A DNA stretch of 64,000 nt, taken from assembly GCF_004295125.1 (NCBI RefSeq), contig NZ_CP036170.1:561501-625500 (forward strand). Direction: 5' to 3'. This DNA comes from [Clostridium] scindens ATCC 35704 (GTDB taxonomy: Bacteria > Bacillota > Clostridia > Lachnospirales > Lachnospiraceae). A model generated the notes under the pieces. That model saw only the letters and a program-made list of their open reading frames with translations. It made no database searches and was not told the DNA's origin. A program made the translations under genes and the position numbers. Shown here piece by piece: positions 16,179 through 26,113 of the stretch (position 1 is its first letter; every line of letters starts with the position of its first letter).

Positions 16179-16619
16179 TTATCCAATGCGAAACAGCGGC
16201 TGGCCGTATTCTACCGCCTGCCCGTTCTCGACGTAAATCTCCGCAATCGTTCCGTCATACTCGCTTTCGATTTCGTTCATCAACTTCATGGCTTCTACGA
16301 TTGCGAGGGTCTGGCCTTTTTTCACGGTATCGCCTACGGATACGAATGGCGCTGCGTCTTCGGACGGTGCTGCGTAAAAGGTGCCGACCAGCGGTGATTC
16401 CACGATGTCTCCTTCCGGCTTTTGGCCGGCATCAGTATTTCCAACTGTAACTATGCCTGCCGGGGAAATCTCTGTTCCACCCGGCGCTGCGGATACTACC
16501 TGTACTTTTCCTTGTTTTTTCGTGAGATGAAGCTTCACTCCATCTACTTCATATTTCAACCCGGTCAGTTCTGACTCTGATACGGCATTGATTATTTTGA
16601 TAAGATTCTCAATTTCCAT
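16179..16619 (-). CDS. accB: Biotin carboxyl carrier protein AccB
   Basis: Carries the covalently bound biotin of acetyl-CoA carboxylase. The C-terminal biotinyl domain is complete, with the biotin-lysine motif [11 protein letters not shown] and [19 protein letters not shown] upstream of it; the N-terminal part has the usual Ala/Pro/Gly-containing linker. I favour the ATG at 16619 ([10 protein letters not shown], 146 residues), preceded by AAAGGA; an ATG nine codons upstream immediately follows the fabF stop. It lies between fabF and fabZ. Confidence 0.94.
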   Translation of the reverse strand: MEIENLIKIINAVSESELTGLKYEVDGVKLHLTKKQGKVQVVSAAPGGTEISPAGIVTVGNTDAGQKPEGDIVESPLVGTFYAAPSEDAAPFVSVGDTVKKGQTLAIVEAMKLMNEIESEYDGTIAEIYVENGQAVEYGQPLFRIG

Positions 16620-16648
16620 CGTGTTCAAGTCCTTTCTAACCTTCATTT

Positions 16649-17887
16649 TTAGTCTTCATATTTCTTGACCAGCAGGGTTGCGTTGTGCCCGCCAAATCCC
16701 AGGGAATTGGTCAGGACATAGTTCACATCCTTTAAGACGGGCGCGCCGATGGCGTAATTCAGGTCGCATTCTTCGTCTGCCACTTCGCTGCCTACGGTCT
16801 GGTGAATGAATCCCTCCTGGATGGTCTTGACGCAAGTGATGAATTCCACTCCGCCTGCCGCTCCCAGCAAATGCCCGATCATGGATTTGGTGGAGTTGAC
16901 CACCACGTCCTTGGCTGCTTCTCCAAGGGCGATCTTGATCGCTCTGGTCTCGAACAGGTCATTGTGATGGGTGCTGGTTCCGTGGGCGTTGATGTAATCT
17001 ACCTGAGAAGGCTGGATTTGGCCTTCTTCTATAGCAAGGGACATGGCTTTGGCCGCCCCGCTTCCATCTTCCGCAGGGGAGGTGATGTGGTAGGCATCTC
17101 CCGTTGCCCCGTAGCCTGCTAATTCCGCATATATTTTCGCGCATCTGGCCTTTGCGTGTTCTAATTCTTCCAGTATTACCACGCCAGCGCCTTCGCCCAA
17201 TACGAAGCCGTTCCTGTCCTTGTCAAATGGAATGGAGGCCCGCTTCGGATCCTGACTGGTGGATAATGCGGTCAGACTTGTGAATCCGGCCACTCCGGTA
17301 GGGCAGATGCAACTTTCCGTTCCGCCTGCCACCATGATATCCGCATCACCATACTGAATGGCGCGGAATGCGTCACCAATGCAGTTCGTCCCGGACGCGC
17401 ACGCGGTCACCACATTGGTGCATTTCCCCTTGAATCCCAGCTGGATGGAAATGTTTCCGGCCGCCATGTTGGATATCATCAGCGGCACCATCAGCGGGTT
17501 AACGCGGGAAGGGCCCTTGGTCAGGATCTTCTCGTATTCCCGCTCCACCGTCTGCAGGCTTCCGATTCCGGAACCCACGATCACTCCTGCACGGAATGCG
17601 TCTTCCTTTTCAATCTCAAGCCCAGCGCCTTCATAAGCTTCCTTTGCGGCAGCCACCGCATACTGGGAAAATAGTTCCATCCGCTTTGCTGCTTTGAAGT
17701 CCATCCGCTCTTTTGCCACGAAGTCTTTGACCTCTGCCGCCAGTTTTACTTTATAATCTGTGGTATCGAATCTGGTAATCTCTCCGATTCCAACTTTTCC
17801 TCCTTTGATCCCATTCCAGAACTCTTCCACCGAATTGCCAATCGGCGTAATTGCTCCAAGTCCGGTTACAACAACTCTTCTTTTCAT
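16649..17887 (-). CDS. fabF: 3-oxoacyl-ACP synthase II (FabF)
   Basis: A 412-residue condensing enzyme that elongates acyl-ACP with malonyl-ACP. The catalytic Cys is in [16 protein letters not shown], and the two histidines are in [11 protein letters not shown] and [13 protein letters not shown]. The N-terminus [17 protein letters not shown] is typical. Full length. It starts 13 bases after fabG in the leftward operon. Confidence 0.96.
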   Translation of the reverse strand: MKRRVVVTGLGAITPIGNSVEEFWNGIKGGKVGIGEITRFDTTDYKVKLAAEVKDFVAKERMDFKAAKRMELFSQYAVAAAKEAYEGAGLEIEKEDAFRAGVIVGSGIGSLQTVEREYEKILTKGPSRVNPLMVPLMISNMAAGNISIQLGFKGKCTNVVTACASGTNCIGDAFRAIQYGDADIMVAGGTESCICPTGVAGFTSLTALSTSQDPKRASIPFDKDRNGFVLGEGAGVVILEELEHAKARCAKIYAELAGYGATGDAYHITSPAEDGSGAAKAMSLAIEEGQIQPSQVDYINAHGTSTHHNDLFETRAIKIALGEAAKDVVVNSTKSMIGHLLGAAGGVEFITCVKTIQEGFIHQTVGSEVADEECDLNYAIGAPVLKDVNYVLTNSLGFGGHNATLLVKKYED

Positions 17888-17900
17888 ACTTGCGTCTCCT

Positions 17901-18641
17901 TTACATTGCCATGCCGCCGTCTACGTGAAGCACCTGTCCCGTGATATAGCTTGCATCCTCCGATACCAGAAATGCCACTGCCTGCGCCACCTGCTCAGGC
18001 TTTCCGAATGTTCCAAGAGGGATCTGGCTTACGCAGGCCTCTTTTACCTTGTCCGGAAGTACTTCCGTCATGTCCGTGGCAATGAATCCCGGCGCAATGG
18101 CATTTACCGTAATACCACGGGAAGCCAGTTCTCTGGCCGCCGCTTTGGTAAGGCCGATTACACCGGCCTTGGATGCGGCATAGTTTGCCTGGCCCGCATT
18201 TCCGCTCACGCCCACGACGGAGGACATGTTGATGATGCGCCCGCTTCTTTGCCTGAGCATCTGGCGGGATGCAAAACGAATGGTGTTAAACGCGCCTTTT
18301 AAGTTGGTGTCAATCACTTGGTCAAAATCCGCCTCCGACATCTTCATCAGAAGGCCGTCCCTCGTAATTCCCGCGTTATTAACCAGGATATCAATGCTTC
18401 CATAAGTCTTGATGACTTTCTGGATAAATGATTCGCATTTCCCGTAATCGGAAATATTGCACTGGTATACTGCCGCTTTTCCCTGGGCGTTTTCAATCTC
18501 TGCTTTTACTTCTTCTGCCTTGTCTTTGGAGCCATTATAGTTGATAATAACGGTCGCCCCCAGGGAGGCCAGCTTACATGCGATCGCTTTTCCAATCCCC
18601 CGGGAAGCCCCTGTTACCACTGCCACTTTTCCTTCTAACAT
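17901..18641 (-). CDS. fabG: 3-oxoacyl-ACP reductase FabG
   Basis: A 246-residue short-chain dehydrogenase. The NADPH-binding motif is [12 protein letters not shown], followed by NNAG, the catalytic Ser in [13 protein letters not shown] and YAASKAG (Tyr and Lys). The C-terminus HVDGGMAM is characteristic of FabG. It reduces 3-ketoacyl-ACP in each elongation cycle. Its first codons overlap the end of fabD by seven bases, indicating translational coupling. Confidence 0.95.
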   Translation of the reverse strand: MLEGKVAVVTGASRGIGKAIACKLASLGATVIINYNGSKDKAEEVKAEIENAQGKAAVYQCNISDYGKCESFIQKVIKTYGSIDILVNNAGITRDGLLMKMSEADFDQVIDTNLKGAFNTIRFASRQMLRQRSGRIINMSSVVGVSGNAGQANYAASKAGVIGLTKAAARELASRGITVNAIAPGFIATDMTEVLPDKVKEACVSQIPLGTFGKPEQVAQAVAFLVSEDASYITGQVLHVDGGMAM

Positions 18642-19555
18642 AATTCACCTACTACTTTCTCTATATCCTCCCATGCGGAAATGTTACAGACTTTCACATC
18701 ACGGTTAATTTTCTTCATAAATCCTGCCAGCGTGCGGCCCGGCCCTATTTCCACAAAGGTGTCCACGCCATCTGCGATCATGTTCTCCATGCTCTGCATC
18801 CAGCGCACCGGAGAACTGACCTGTTCTGCCAGAAGTTCCCGGGTCGCGGAAATGTCGTCTACCTTCTCTGCCGTCACATTCGTTACATACGGAATCTGAA
18901 GCGTATGTAATGCAGTATTCTTAAGTTCTTCAGCCAGTTCTTCTCCGGCCTTCTTAAGGAGCGGGGAATGAAACGGTCCGCTGACATTCAGCATGATCGC
19001 GCGTTTTGCTCCTGCTTCTTTCAACTTCTCTGCTGCTTCGCCAACCGCATCTGTGCGGCCTGTGATTACAATCTGGCCCGGGCAGTTATAATTAGCAATG
19101 GTCACGCCGTCGATCGCTTCAATTACCTTTTCAATGGCTGACGCATCCATTGCCATCACCGCGCACATGGCTCCCTCGCCTGCCGGCACGGTATTTTGCA
19201 TCAGAATGCCTCTCTTTCTCACCAGCCGGATGGCATCCATATCGTCCATCCCGCCTGCAGCCGCGATCGCGCAGTACTCGCCAAGGCTGAGTCCTGCCGT
19301 AATATTCGGCTTAAGCCCTTTGTCTTCTGCGACCCTCGTCATGGCAAGGCAGGTAGTGACCAGCGCCGCCTGCGTATATTCTGTAACGTCAAGTTTATCA
19401 TTTTCCTCAAAGCAGAGCGCCTTCATATCCAGTTGAAGGACTTCCCCCGCCTCGTCAAACATCTTTCCGGCAATCACGCTGTTCTCATAAAAATCCGCAC
19501 CCATGCCGGCTTTCTGGGCGCCCTGGCCCGGATAGATAAATGCGATCTTACTCAT
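18635..19555 (-). CDS. fabD: Malonyl-CoA:ACP transacylase FabD
   Basis: A 306-residue acyltransferase that loads malonyl onto ACP. Signatures: [13 protein letters not shown] near the N-terminus, the nucleophilic Ser in [10 protein letters not shown], the arginine region VRKRGILMQ, the catalytic His in SGPFHSPLL and the C-terminal [12 protein letters not shown]. It overlaps fabK by eight bases at its start and fabG by seven at its end, so the three are translated in a coupled way. Confidence 0.95.
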   Translation of the reverse strand: MSKIAFIYPGQGAQKAGMGADFYENSVIAGKMFDEAGEVLQLDMKALCFEENDKLDVTEYTQAALVTTCLAMTRVAEDKGLKPNITAGLSLGEYCAIAAAGGMDDMDAIRLVRKRGILMQNTVPAGEGAMCAVMAMDASAIEKVIEAIDGVTIANYNCPGQIVITGRTDAVGEAAEKLKEAGAKRAIMLNVSGPFHSPLLKKAGEELAEELKNTALHTLQIPYVTNVTAEKVDDISATRELLAEQVSSPVRWMQSMENMIADGVDTFVEIGPGRTLAGFMKKINRDVKVCNISAWEDIEKVVGELC

Positions 19556-20486
19556 AAAAACCTACTCCTTTAATCATTGCATCCGTCTCTTCCACTAATT
19601 TGCCAATCAGTTCCTTACAGGACATTCTTTCCTTAACCATGCCTGCAATCTGCCCTGCCATCACGCTTCCGTTCTTCACGTCACCGTCCACGACGGCCTT
19701 GCGAAGTCCGCCAAGGGTAAGATGTTCTAATTCCTCAAAACTTGCGCCTTTATTTTCAAGTTCAATATATTGGTTCGTCATTTCATTGCGAAGGGCACGG
19801 ACCGGATGTCCTGTGGTTCTTCCTGTTACTCTGGAATCAATATCCTTCGCCTTTATAATTCTTTCTTTGTAGTTATCATGAACCTGTGATTCATCTGTTA
19901 CTACGAAATGGGTGCCCATCTGCACTCCCTTTGCGCCCAGCATGAATGCCGCCGCCATTCCGCGTCCGTCCGCGATCCCGCCTGCGGCGATCACCGGAAT
20001 GCTTACCGCGTCCACGATCTGCGGTACCAGTACCATGGTGGTATTCTCACCAATATGCCCGCCTGCCTCGCAGCCTTCCGCTACAAGAGCATCTGCTCCG
20101 CAGCGCTCCATACGTTTGGCGAGGGCGACAGAAGCAACCACGGGAATCACTTTTACTCCCGCATCTTTCCACATTTTCATGTATTTCTCAGGATTGCCGG
20201 CTCCGGTCGTCACCACTTTGATGCCTTCTTCTACGATAACCTTTGCTACCTCATCAGCGTAAGGACTCATAAGCATGATGTTCACGCCAAATGGCTTATC
20301 TGTCAGCTTCTTTGCTTCACGAACCTGCTCTCTTACCCAGTCAGCAGGCGCGCTCGCCGCTCCGATAAGGCCAAGGCCGCCAGCGTTCGACACACCTGCC
20401 GCCAGATGATATTCGGCAACCCATGCCATGCCGCCCTGAATGATCGGATATTCGATTCCTAATAATTTGGTTACTTCTGTCTGCAT
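19548..20486 (-). CDS. fabK: Enoyl-ACP reductase II (FabK, FMN-dependent)
   Basis: A 312-residue flavoenzyme of the FabK type, replacing FabI for the last reduction of each fatty-acid cycle. Motifs: IIQGGMAWVAEYHLAAGVSNAGGLGLIG, the FMN site EGCEAGGHIGENTT, and AAGGIADGRGMAAAFMLGAKGVQMGTHFV. Position directly after acpP and before fabD is the classical Firmicute arrangement. Organisms with FabK are typically insensitive to triclosan; that is a family property, not read from the sequence. Confidence 0.94.
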   Translation of the reverse strand: MQTEVTKLLGIEYPIIQGGMAWVAEYHLAAGVSNAGGLGLIGAASAPADWVREQVREAKKLTDKPFGVNIMLMSPYADEVAKVIVEEGIKVVTTGAGNPEKYMKMWKDAGVKVIPVVASVALAKRMERCGADALVAEGCEAGGHIGENTTMVLVPQIVDAVSIPVIAAGGIADGRGMAAAFMLGAKGVQMGTHFVVTDESQVHDNYKERIIKAKDIDSRVTGRTTGHPVRALRNEMTNQYIELENKGASFEELEHLTLGGLRKAVVDGDVKNGSVMAGQIAGMVKERMSCKELIGKLVEETDAMIKGVGFYE

Positions 20487-20508
20487 ATTTAAAACCCCGC
20501 TTCTTTTC

Positions 20509-20736
20509 TTATTCTTTATGATCGTTGATGTATTTGATAACGTCTCCTACTGTCGCAATCTGCTCCAGATCTTCCGTCGGAATCTCGATTCCAAATTCTT
20601 CTTCCAACGCCATGACTAATTCAAACAAGTCCAGGGAATCTGCACCCAGATCATCTTTGAAGGAAGATTCCTCTGTGATTGTTGCTGCGTCTACTCCTAA
20701 ATTTTCTGCTACCATTTCTTTGATCTTGTCTAACAT
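20509..20736 (-). CDS. acpP: Acyl carrier protein
   Basis: A 75-residue acidic protein with the phosphopantetheine attachment serine at S34 in [22 protein letters not shown]. It carries the growing acyl chain. It has a good AAAGGAG site and lies between fabH and fabK. Confidence 0.96.
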   Translation of the reverse strand: MLDKIKEMVAENLGVDAATITEESSFKDDLGADSLDLFELVMALEEEFGIEIPTEDLEQIATVGDVIKYINDHKE

Positions 20737-20794
20737 AATATTCGCTCTCCTTTTTCAATGCTTAATTCATATATATAAACTGGCATTTGCCAAT

Positions 20795-21781
20795 TTATTT
20801 CCACTTAAGAATGCTCGCGCCCCAAGTAAGCCCCGCGCCGAATCCTGCCATTACGATCTTCTGGCCTGACTTCAGAATTCCTTTCCGATTCAATTCATCC
20901 AAAAGGATCGGTATGCTGGCGGATGAGGTATTGCCGTATTCCTGAAGATTCATAGGAAACTTCTCAATCGGCTCCTTCAGCCGCTTTGCCACGGCTTCCA
21001 CAATTCTTTGGTTAGCCTGGTGAAGAATGTAGTAATCCACATCCTCCTGCTCTATTTCATTTGCTTCCAGCACTTCCCGGATGACCTCCGGCACCTTCTT
21101 GACGGCAAACTTAAATACCGCCTGTCCGTCCATCTGCATAAAATGCTCATCGTCGATCATTTCCTCCAGATTGATCTCAGAAGTCAGGCCGTTGCCCTGA
21201 TATCTGCTCTTGCAAGTGAGCGCGTCTCCCTTGCTCCCTTCCGAATGGGTTACCGGAAGATAATACCTCTCTCCCCCGGCCTTTACTACGGCGGCTCCGG
21301 CTCCGTCTCCGAACAGGATGCAGGTACCCCGGTCCTTCCAGTTCGTCAGGTTGGACAGGCTCTCGCTTCCAATCACCAGCGCGGTCTTATATACCCCGCC
21401 TGCGAGATAAGCCGTTGCCGTATTATAAGCAAGCACGAACCCCGTGCATGCCGCTCCGCCCAGGTCAAAGCAGGTGGCGTGGATGGCGCCCAATTCCTTT
21501 TGCACCTGGCACGCGGTACAAGGGAGAATCACATTCGATGAAATGGTCGCCACCAGAATCAAGTCTACCTCTTCCGGGGAGACGCCCGCATTCTCAAGCG
21601 CCCGGCGGCCCGCCTGCACCGCCATGGATACCGTCGTCTCCTCTGTAATGATGTGCCGCCTCGCGACCCCGGTCCGCTCCTGTATCCACTCGTCGCTGGT
21701 CTCCACCAGTTTGGCAATATCGTTGTTGTCCATTATATACGACGGCGTACATGCCCCCGTACCATAGATTATTCCAGTCAT
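20795..21781 (-). CDS. fabH: 3-oxoacyl-ACP synthase III (FabH)
   Basis: A 328-residue initiating condensing enzyme. The catalytic Cys is in DLGGAACTGFVLAY, with the His and Asn of HQANQRIVEAVAKRL and GNTSSASIPI. It condenses a starter acyl-CoA with malonyl-ACP. It is the first gene of the operon, right behind a consensus promoter flanked by two FabT-like boxes. Confidence 0.95.
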   Translation of the reverse strand: MTGIIYGTGACTPSYIMDNNDIAKLVETSDEWIQERTGVARRHIITEETTVSMAVQAGRRALENAGVSPEEVDLILVATISSNVILPCTACQVQKELGAIHATCFDLGGAACTGFVLAYNTATAYLAGGVYKTALVIGSESLSNLTNWKDRGTCILFGDGAGAAVVKAGGERYYLPVTHSEGSKGDALTCKSRYQGNGLTSEINLEEMIDDEHFMQMDGQAVFKFAVKKVPEVIREVLEANEIEQEDVDYYILHQANQRIVEAVAKRLKEPIEKFPMNLQEYGNTSSASIPILLDELNRKGILKSGQKIVMAGFGAGLTWGASILKWK

Positions 21782-21814
21782 ATGAGTTCCTCTGATTTAT
21801 TTTGAATATAAATT

Positions 21815-21831
21815 ATTTTGACTTTCAAAGT
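21815..21831. promoter_or_regulatory. FabT-like operator, promoter-proximal box
   Basis: ATTTTGACTTTCAAAGT contains the inverted repeat TTTGA-N3-TCAAA and overlaps the -10 element and the transcription start of the FASII promoter. It resembles the streptococcal FabT site, which has the same TTTGA-N3-TCAAA core. Confidence 0.7.
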
Positions 21832-21857
21832 ATATAGCCATTTTTTTCATTTGTCAA
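21829..21857 (-). promoter_or_regulatory. Promoter of the FASII operon
   Basis: Read on the minus strand: -35 TTGACA (21857-21852), 17-base spacer, -10 TATACT (21834-21829). About 48 bases separate the -10 from the fabH start. Both neighbouring palindromes overlap or touch it, so binding there would block transcription. Confidence 0.85.
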
Positions 21858-21859
21858 GT

Positions 21860-21876
21860 ACTTTGACCGTCAAAAC
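21860..21876. promoter_or_regulatory. FabT-like operator, upstream box
   Basis: ACTTTGACCGTCAAAAC holds a perfect 6-1-6 palindrome, TTTGAC-C-GTCAAA (21862-21874), and abuts the -35 element. Together with the box at 21815-21831 it brackets the promoter; the centres are 45 bases apart. Confidence 0.7.
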
Positions 21877-22130
21877 ATTTCGACAAATAAATAACAGGAC
21901 AGCGCAGCGTTGTATATATTGATGGCGCGCCTCTTGATCCGGACTATACGGATCAGGAATTTTCTCTGTTAAACTTAATATCTGCCCCATTTTTCCCGCA
22001 CGATCCTGAGCCAGTTGCCTGCAATGGAGAAGGAGGAAGCCTTCTTCCTCCTTCTGAAAAATGATCTTCATCATTATTATGGATATGGGACAACAGCAGT
22101 CGCTGAGGCTGAACTGCAAAAAACTAACCG
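21877..22130. other. Intergenic between fabH promoter and oppF, one hairpin, no convincing gene
   Basis: A perfect 12-bp inverted repeat (22028-22039 with 22044-22055, AGAAGGAGGAAG/CTTCCTCCTTCT) with a 4-base loop lies 75 bases past the oppF stop. It lacks a T-run on the minus strand but may still end or protect the opp transcript. A minus-strand ORF of about 90 codons over this region has no ribosome-binding site and no recognisable domain. Confidence 0.5.
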
Positions 22131-23111
22131 CTAGCCTTCCAACTCGTCATACAAGTAGCATGCCACATAATGGCCTTCTTCTACTTCCCGTAACCTTGGC
22201 GCTTCTTTCCTGCATTTGTCCTGTACATGCCGGCATCTAGCGCAGAAGCGGCATTCCTGTCCCGGATTAATGGGACTTGGGAGTTCGCCCTCCAGGCGGA
22301 TGCGCTGCTTTTTCGCCTCAATTTCTGGATCTGGTATAGGGATTGCTGAAAGAAGCGCCTGTGTATACGGATGTTTGGGATTCTCATACAACGTATCCGA
22401 CGCTGTTATCTCAACTATGATCCCCAGATACATAACCGCCACTCTATCAGAAATATGCCTGACCATTGAAAGATCGTGGGCAATAAACAGATAGGTAAGA
22501 CCCCTGTCTTTTTGCAGTTTCATTAACAAGTTTACAATCTGTGCCTGAATCGACACATCAAGCGCGGAAATCGGCTCATCGCACACCAGAAATTCCGGCT
22601 CAACCGCAAGCGCCCTGGCAATCCCGATCCTTTGTCGCTGGCCCCCTGAGAATTCGTGCACATAGCGATTGATGTGTTCTTTCTGAAGCCCCACGATCCG
22701 CAGCAATTCCTTCACCTTTTCTTGGCATTGTTCGGAATTCTCTGCCATCCCATGGGCATACATTCCTTCCGCGATAATATCTCCGACCTTCATCCGGGGA
22801 TCCAGGGAAGAATACGGATCTTGAAACACCATCTGCACTTCTTTAGTAAACGCTTTCTTATCCGCGCCTTTCAGCTGATGCACATTCTGTCCTTTATACA
22901 GCACTTCTCCCTGGGTCGCATCATTGATTCCTATGCAGGTTCTCCCGCATGTCGTTTTTCCGCATCCGGATTCCCCTACGATTCCCAGCGTTTCTCCCTT
23001 TTTAATATAGAAAGATACATCATCGACCGCTTTCAGCGTCTGATTCTTTCCCATCTTAAAATACTTCTTTAAATGTCTTACTTCTAACAAATATTCTTCC
23101 GTCTGCTTCAC
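22131..23111 (-). CDS. Oligopeptide ABC transporter ATP-binding protein (OppF/DppF type)
   Basis: A 326-residue ATPase. Walker A GESGCGKTTCGRT, Q-loop VFQDPYSSLDPRM, ABC signature YVHEFSGGQRQRIGIARAL, Walker B FLVCDEPISALD and H-loop FIAHDLS. The C-terminal extension has cysteines (CRFCARCRHVQDKC), as in OppF/DppF proteins. It ends the operon oppA-B-C-D-F and starts 15 bases after oppD. Confidence 0.9.
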   Translation of the reverse strand: MKQTEEYLLEVRHLKKYFKMGKNQTLKAVDDVSFYIKKGETLGIVGESGCGKTTCGRTCIGINDATQGEVLYKGQNVHQLKGADKKAFTKEVQMVFQDPYSSLDPRMKVGDIIAEGMYAHGMAENSEQCQEKVKELLRIVGLQKEHINRYVHEFSGGQRQRIGIARALAVEPEFLVCDEPISALDVSIQAQIVNLLMKLQKDRGLTYLFIAHDLSMVRHISDRVAVMYLGIIVEITASDTLYENPKHPYTQALLSAIPIPDPEIEAKKQRIRLEGELPSPINPGQECRFCARCRHVQDKCRKEAPRLREVEEGHYVACYLYDELEG

Positions 23112-23126
23112 ACAGCCACCTTCTTC

Positions 23127-24119
23127 CTATTCCTCAGTATAACCAGCCATCGGATGATAGAGCCAGCATTTTGCCTTGTGCCCCTGTCCAAAATCAAATG
23201 ACGGCGGTTCTTCTCTTTCGCAGATGCACATGGCAAGGCTGCAGCGGTCATAAAACGGGCAGCCTTGCGGAGGATTGATGATATCCGGCGGCATTCCATC
23301 TATAGCGGACAGTTCCTGTTCCCCCATATCCAGCCTCGGAACCGCTTTGAGAAGCGCTTTCGTATATGGATGCTTCGGGTGATAAAAAATATCCGAATCT
23401 GAACCTTCTTCCATGATCTTCCCCGCATACATTACGACAATCTTCTTCGCCATATTTGCAACGATTCCCAAGTCATGCGTAATCAGAATGATCGCCATGT
23501 TCAGTTCATTCTGCAGTTTTTTCAGTAATTCTATAATGTCCGCCTGTATCGTTACATCCAAGGCAGTCGTCGGCTCATCCGCGATAACGATCTGCGGGCT
23601 GCAGGCAAGCGCGATGGCGATCATGACTCTCTGGCGCATTCCGCCGGAGAACTCATGGGGATATTGGTGCATCCGCTTTCCGGGATTTGGGATTCCTACC
23701 AGTCCAAGCATTCTCTCTGCCTCCGCCCAGGCCTGGCCTTTATCCATCTTCTGGTGCAGCAGAAGATTTTCTGCCACCTGCCTTCCTACCTTTATAGTCG
23801 GATTCAGAGACGTAAGCGCATCCTGGAATATAATCGAGCACTCTGCCCCCCGATACGCCCGCCATTCCTTTTCCTCATATTTTAAAATATCCTTTCCTTT
23901 ATACCAGATATGGCTGCCTTCCTTGACTTCCCCCGGCGGTGTCTGTATCAGCCCCATAATGCTTCTTGCCGTTACGGATTTGCCGCAGCCGGACTCGCCT
24001 ACGATTGCCAGCGTCTCTCCTTCATCTACTGCAAATGAAACGCCCCTGACAGACTGCACTTCTCCGGCATAACTGTGATAGGATACTCTCAAGTCCTCAA
24101 CCTTTAATAATTCACCCAT
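23127..24119 (-). CDS. Oligopeptide ABC transporter ATP-binding protein (OppD/DppD type)
   Basis: A 330-residue ATPase from the chosen ATG at 24119 (MGELLKVEDL; AGAGGTGGGA just upstream). Walker A GESGCGKSVTARS, Q-loop IIFQDALTSLNP, signature YPHEFSGGMRQRVMIAIAL, Walker B IVIADEPTTALD. The C-terminal cysteines (GCPFYDRCSLAMCICE) match the OppD/DppD extension. It forms the nucleotide-binding heterodimer with the OppF-type subunit. Confidence 0.9.
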   Translation of the reverse strand: MGELLKVEDLRVSYHSYAGEVQSVRGVSFAVDEGETLAIVGESGCGKSVTARSIMGLIQTPPGEVKEGSHIWYKGKDILKYEEKEWRAYRGAECSIIFQDALTSLNPTIKVGRQVAENLLLHQKMDKGQAWAEAERMLGLVGIPNPGKRMHQYPHEFSGGMRQRVMIAIALACSPQIVIADEPTTALDVTIQADIIELLKKLQNELNMAIILITHDLGIVANMAKKIVVMYAGKIMEEGSDSDIFYHPKHPYTKALLKAVPRLDMGEQELSAIDGMPPDIINPPQGCPFYDRCSLAMCICEREEPPSFDFGQGHKAKCWLYHPMAGYTEE

Positions 24120-24130
24120 GATTCCCACCT

Positions 24131-25066
24131 CTATTTCGTTAATTTAGGGTCTAAGGCATGCTGGAGCATATCGCCTAATATGTTAAAGCATAGCACCGTC
24201 ACCAAGATCAGAAGCCCTGGCACGACTGCAAGCAAAGGATTATGCAGGATATACTTCTGGGCGCTTTGAAGCATGCTGCCCCAGGATGCCATCGGCAGCT
24301 GGACCCCATATCCCAGAAAACTTAATGCGGATTCATCCAGAATCGACCTGGCTATGCTGATGCTCGCTGACACAATTATCTGAGAGGACATATTTGGTAT
24401 GATATGCCTGACAATAATCTTAAAATCGCTTACGCCCAGACATTTCGCCGCTATGACAAAGTCCCTCTCCTTTAGGCTTAGGGTTTCCGCTCGGACCACT
24501 CTCGCCACGCTTGTCCACGAAAAGAAGGCAAGCATCAGAACCAGCGTGACCAGGCTGGGCTGTACAAATGCGTAGATTACAATAATAAATAGCAGATTCG
24601 GGATCGAAAGGAAGATATCTACAATACGCATCAGGATGCTGTCCACCTTTCCTCCCATGTATCCGCTTACTGTGCCCAAAAGCGTCCCGAACACAACCGA
24701 TACAAGCATTGCCGCAAAGCCGATCGCCAGGGATATCCTGCCTCCGTACAAGGCTCTGGTAAATGTATCTCTTCCAAGATCATCCGTCCCCAGAATATGA
24801 CCGTTTCCAGGGCCTTGTAGCGCATTCTGAATATCCAGCGCGTCCGGATCATAAGGAGATAGCGGCGCCAGCAGGGACGCGGCGATCACCAGCAGGATCA
24901 TGATCATGCATGTCATCGCAAGCTTATTTTCCTTCAGCACGTATCGCAGGTTATATAACGTGCTTCTATTATAGGAAGTCTCCGTTTCTTTCCCTTTCTT
25001 TTCAACAGCAAGGAAATCCTCCTTAGACAGCCGCAGGGGCCTGTTCGTGATTATGCTCTTATCCAT
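24131..25066 (-). CDS. Oligopeptide ABC transporter permease (OppC/DppC type)
   Basis: A 311-residue permease from the ATG at 25066 (MDKSIITNRP), which has AAAGGAGG eight bases upstream; the longer ORF upstream lies inside oppB. An N-terminal cytoplasmic segment is followed by six membrane helices, and the EAA loop is recognisable in VRAETLSLKERDFVIAAKCLGVSD. GTDDLGRDTFTRALYGGRISL is the typical OppC periplasmic-side motif. Start overlaps the oppB end by eight bases. Confidence 0.9.
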   Translation of the reverse strand: MDKSIITNRPLRLSKEDFLAVEKKGKETETSYNRSTLYNLRYVLKENKLAMTCMIMILLVIAASLLAPLSPYDPDALDIQNALQGPGNGHILGTDDLGRDTFTRALYGGRISLAIGFAAMLVSVVFGTLLGTVSGYMGGKVDSILMRIVDIFLSIPNLLFIIVIYAFVQPSLVTLVLMLAFFSWTSVARVVRAETLSLKERDFVIAAKCLGVSDFKIIVRHIIPNMSSQIIVSASISIARSILDESALSFLGYGVQLPMASWGSMLQSAQKYILHNPLLAVVPGLLILVTVLCFNILGDMLQHALDPKLTK

Positions 25067-26039
25067 GCTGCGCCTCCTTTCCCTGCTTGATCCTTGGATC
25101 CGCCAGCCCATAGAGAATATCGGCCAGGAAGTTTCCAATCAGCAATATCGTGCAGGAAAGCATGATGATCCCCATTATCATAGGGTAATCCCTGTTGTTA
25201 ATAGCCGTCATGCATAAAGTCCCAAGTCCTGGCCAGCCAAATACGGATTCCACGATAAAGGATCCGGTTACCAGAGTCCCAAAGTTCATGCCTACAATAG
25301 TAATAATCGGAAGCAGGCAATTTTTCAGTACATGATTCTTCAATATATAGTTTGGCGTGGCTCCTTTTGAGGCTGCTGTCAATACATATTCCTCTTCCAG
25401 CTGATTAATCGTATTCGACCGCATATAACGCACAAATACCGCCATATTATTTACGGCCAGGACGATCGTCGGCATAATGCCATGCCATATGACGTCCGCC
25501 ACCGAATTCACTCCCGTCGTGCGCATGCCGGAACTGGGAAGCAGATCCAGATGCAGGGAAAATACGATAATCATCAGAAGCGCGAACCAGAATGATGGAA
25601 TCGAAATTCCGATATAACTGAAGCCGCTGATAATATTATCGATCCATTTGTTCTTATGCGTGCCTGCCGCAAGTCCCATGGGAATCGCAAGTACGACGGA
25701 TAGCATAAGCGATGCCGCCATAAGCCCCACCGTTCCTGGCAGCCGCTCCATAATCTGCGGGCGCACGGGGAGGAAATTATTTAAGGATATTCCCCAGTCT
25801 CCTGTCAGCGTCTTCTTGGCCCAGCTGGTATACTGATGAACCACATTGCCGGTCAGCCCCAGATCTTCACGAAGGGCATCCAGCTGCTCCTCAGACATTT
25901 TGAAACTTGATTTTCCCGGGGAAGTATACATATATAGCGGATCTCCCGGTGCAAAATAAATAATTGCGAACGCGAACATAGATACCAGTATAAATACAAA
26001 TATCATCTGCAATATACGCTTTAATAGAAAATTCTTCAT
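25059..26039 (-). CDS. Oligopeptide ABC transporter permease (OppB/DppB type)
   Basis: A 326-residue permease from the ATG at 26039 (MKNFLLKRILQ), with GAGGAGG upstream; residues of the open frame before that lie in the intercistronic hairpin region. It has a first membrane helix, then the large external loop with FAPGDPLYMYTSP and the EAA region EYVLTAASKGATPNYILKNH. It pairs with the OppC-type subunit to form the channel. Confidence 0.9.
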   Translation of the reverse strand: MKNFLLKRILQMIFVFILVSMFAFAIIYFAPGDPLYMYTSPGKSSFKMSEEQLDALREDLGLTGNVVHQYTSWAKKTLTGDWGISLNNFLPVRPQIMERLPGTVGLMAASLMLSVVLAIPMGLAAGTHKNKWIDNIISGFSYIGISIPSFWFALLMIIVFSLHLDLLPSSGMRTTGVNSVADVIWHGIMPTIVLAVNNMAVFVRYMRSNTINQLEEEYVLTAASKGATPNYILKNHVLKNCLLPIITIVGMNFGTLVTGSFIVESVFGWPGLGTLCMTAINNRDYPMIMGIIMLSCTILLIGNFLADILYGLADPRIKQGKEAQHG

Positions 26040-26058
26040 CCGTTCCTCCTCTACCAAA

Positions 26059-26091
26059 AAGAGATTCCTGCCATTACAGCAGAAATCTCTT
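26059..26091 (-). terminator. Intercistronic hairpin between oppA and oppB
   Basis: On the minus strand AAGAGATT-T-CTG (26091-26080) pairs with CAG-G-AATCTCTT (26070-26059) around nine bases, followed by T residues at 26060-26056. It probably acts as a partial terminator or 3'-end protector, letting more binding protein than permease be made, which is common for ABC importers. Confidence 0.7.
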
Positions 26092-26113
26092 CCCTTTCTC
26101 AATCTACCTATGC

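Noticed and set aside
21847-22119. 90-codon ORF between fabH promoter and oppF
   Set aside because: It would end inside the fabH promoter, lacks a ribosome-binding site and shows no known domain.
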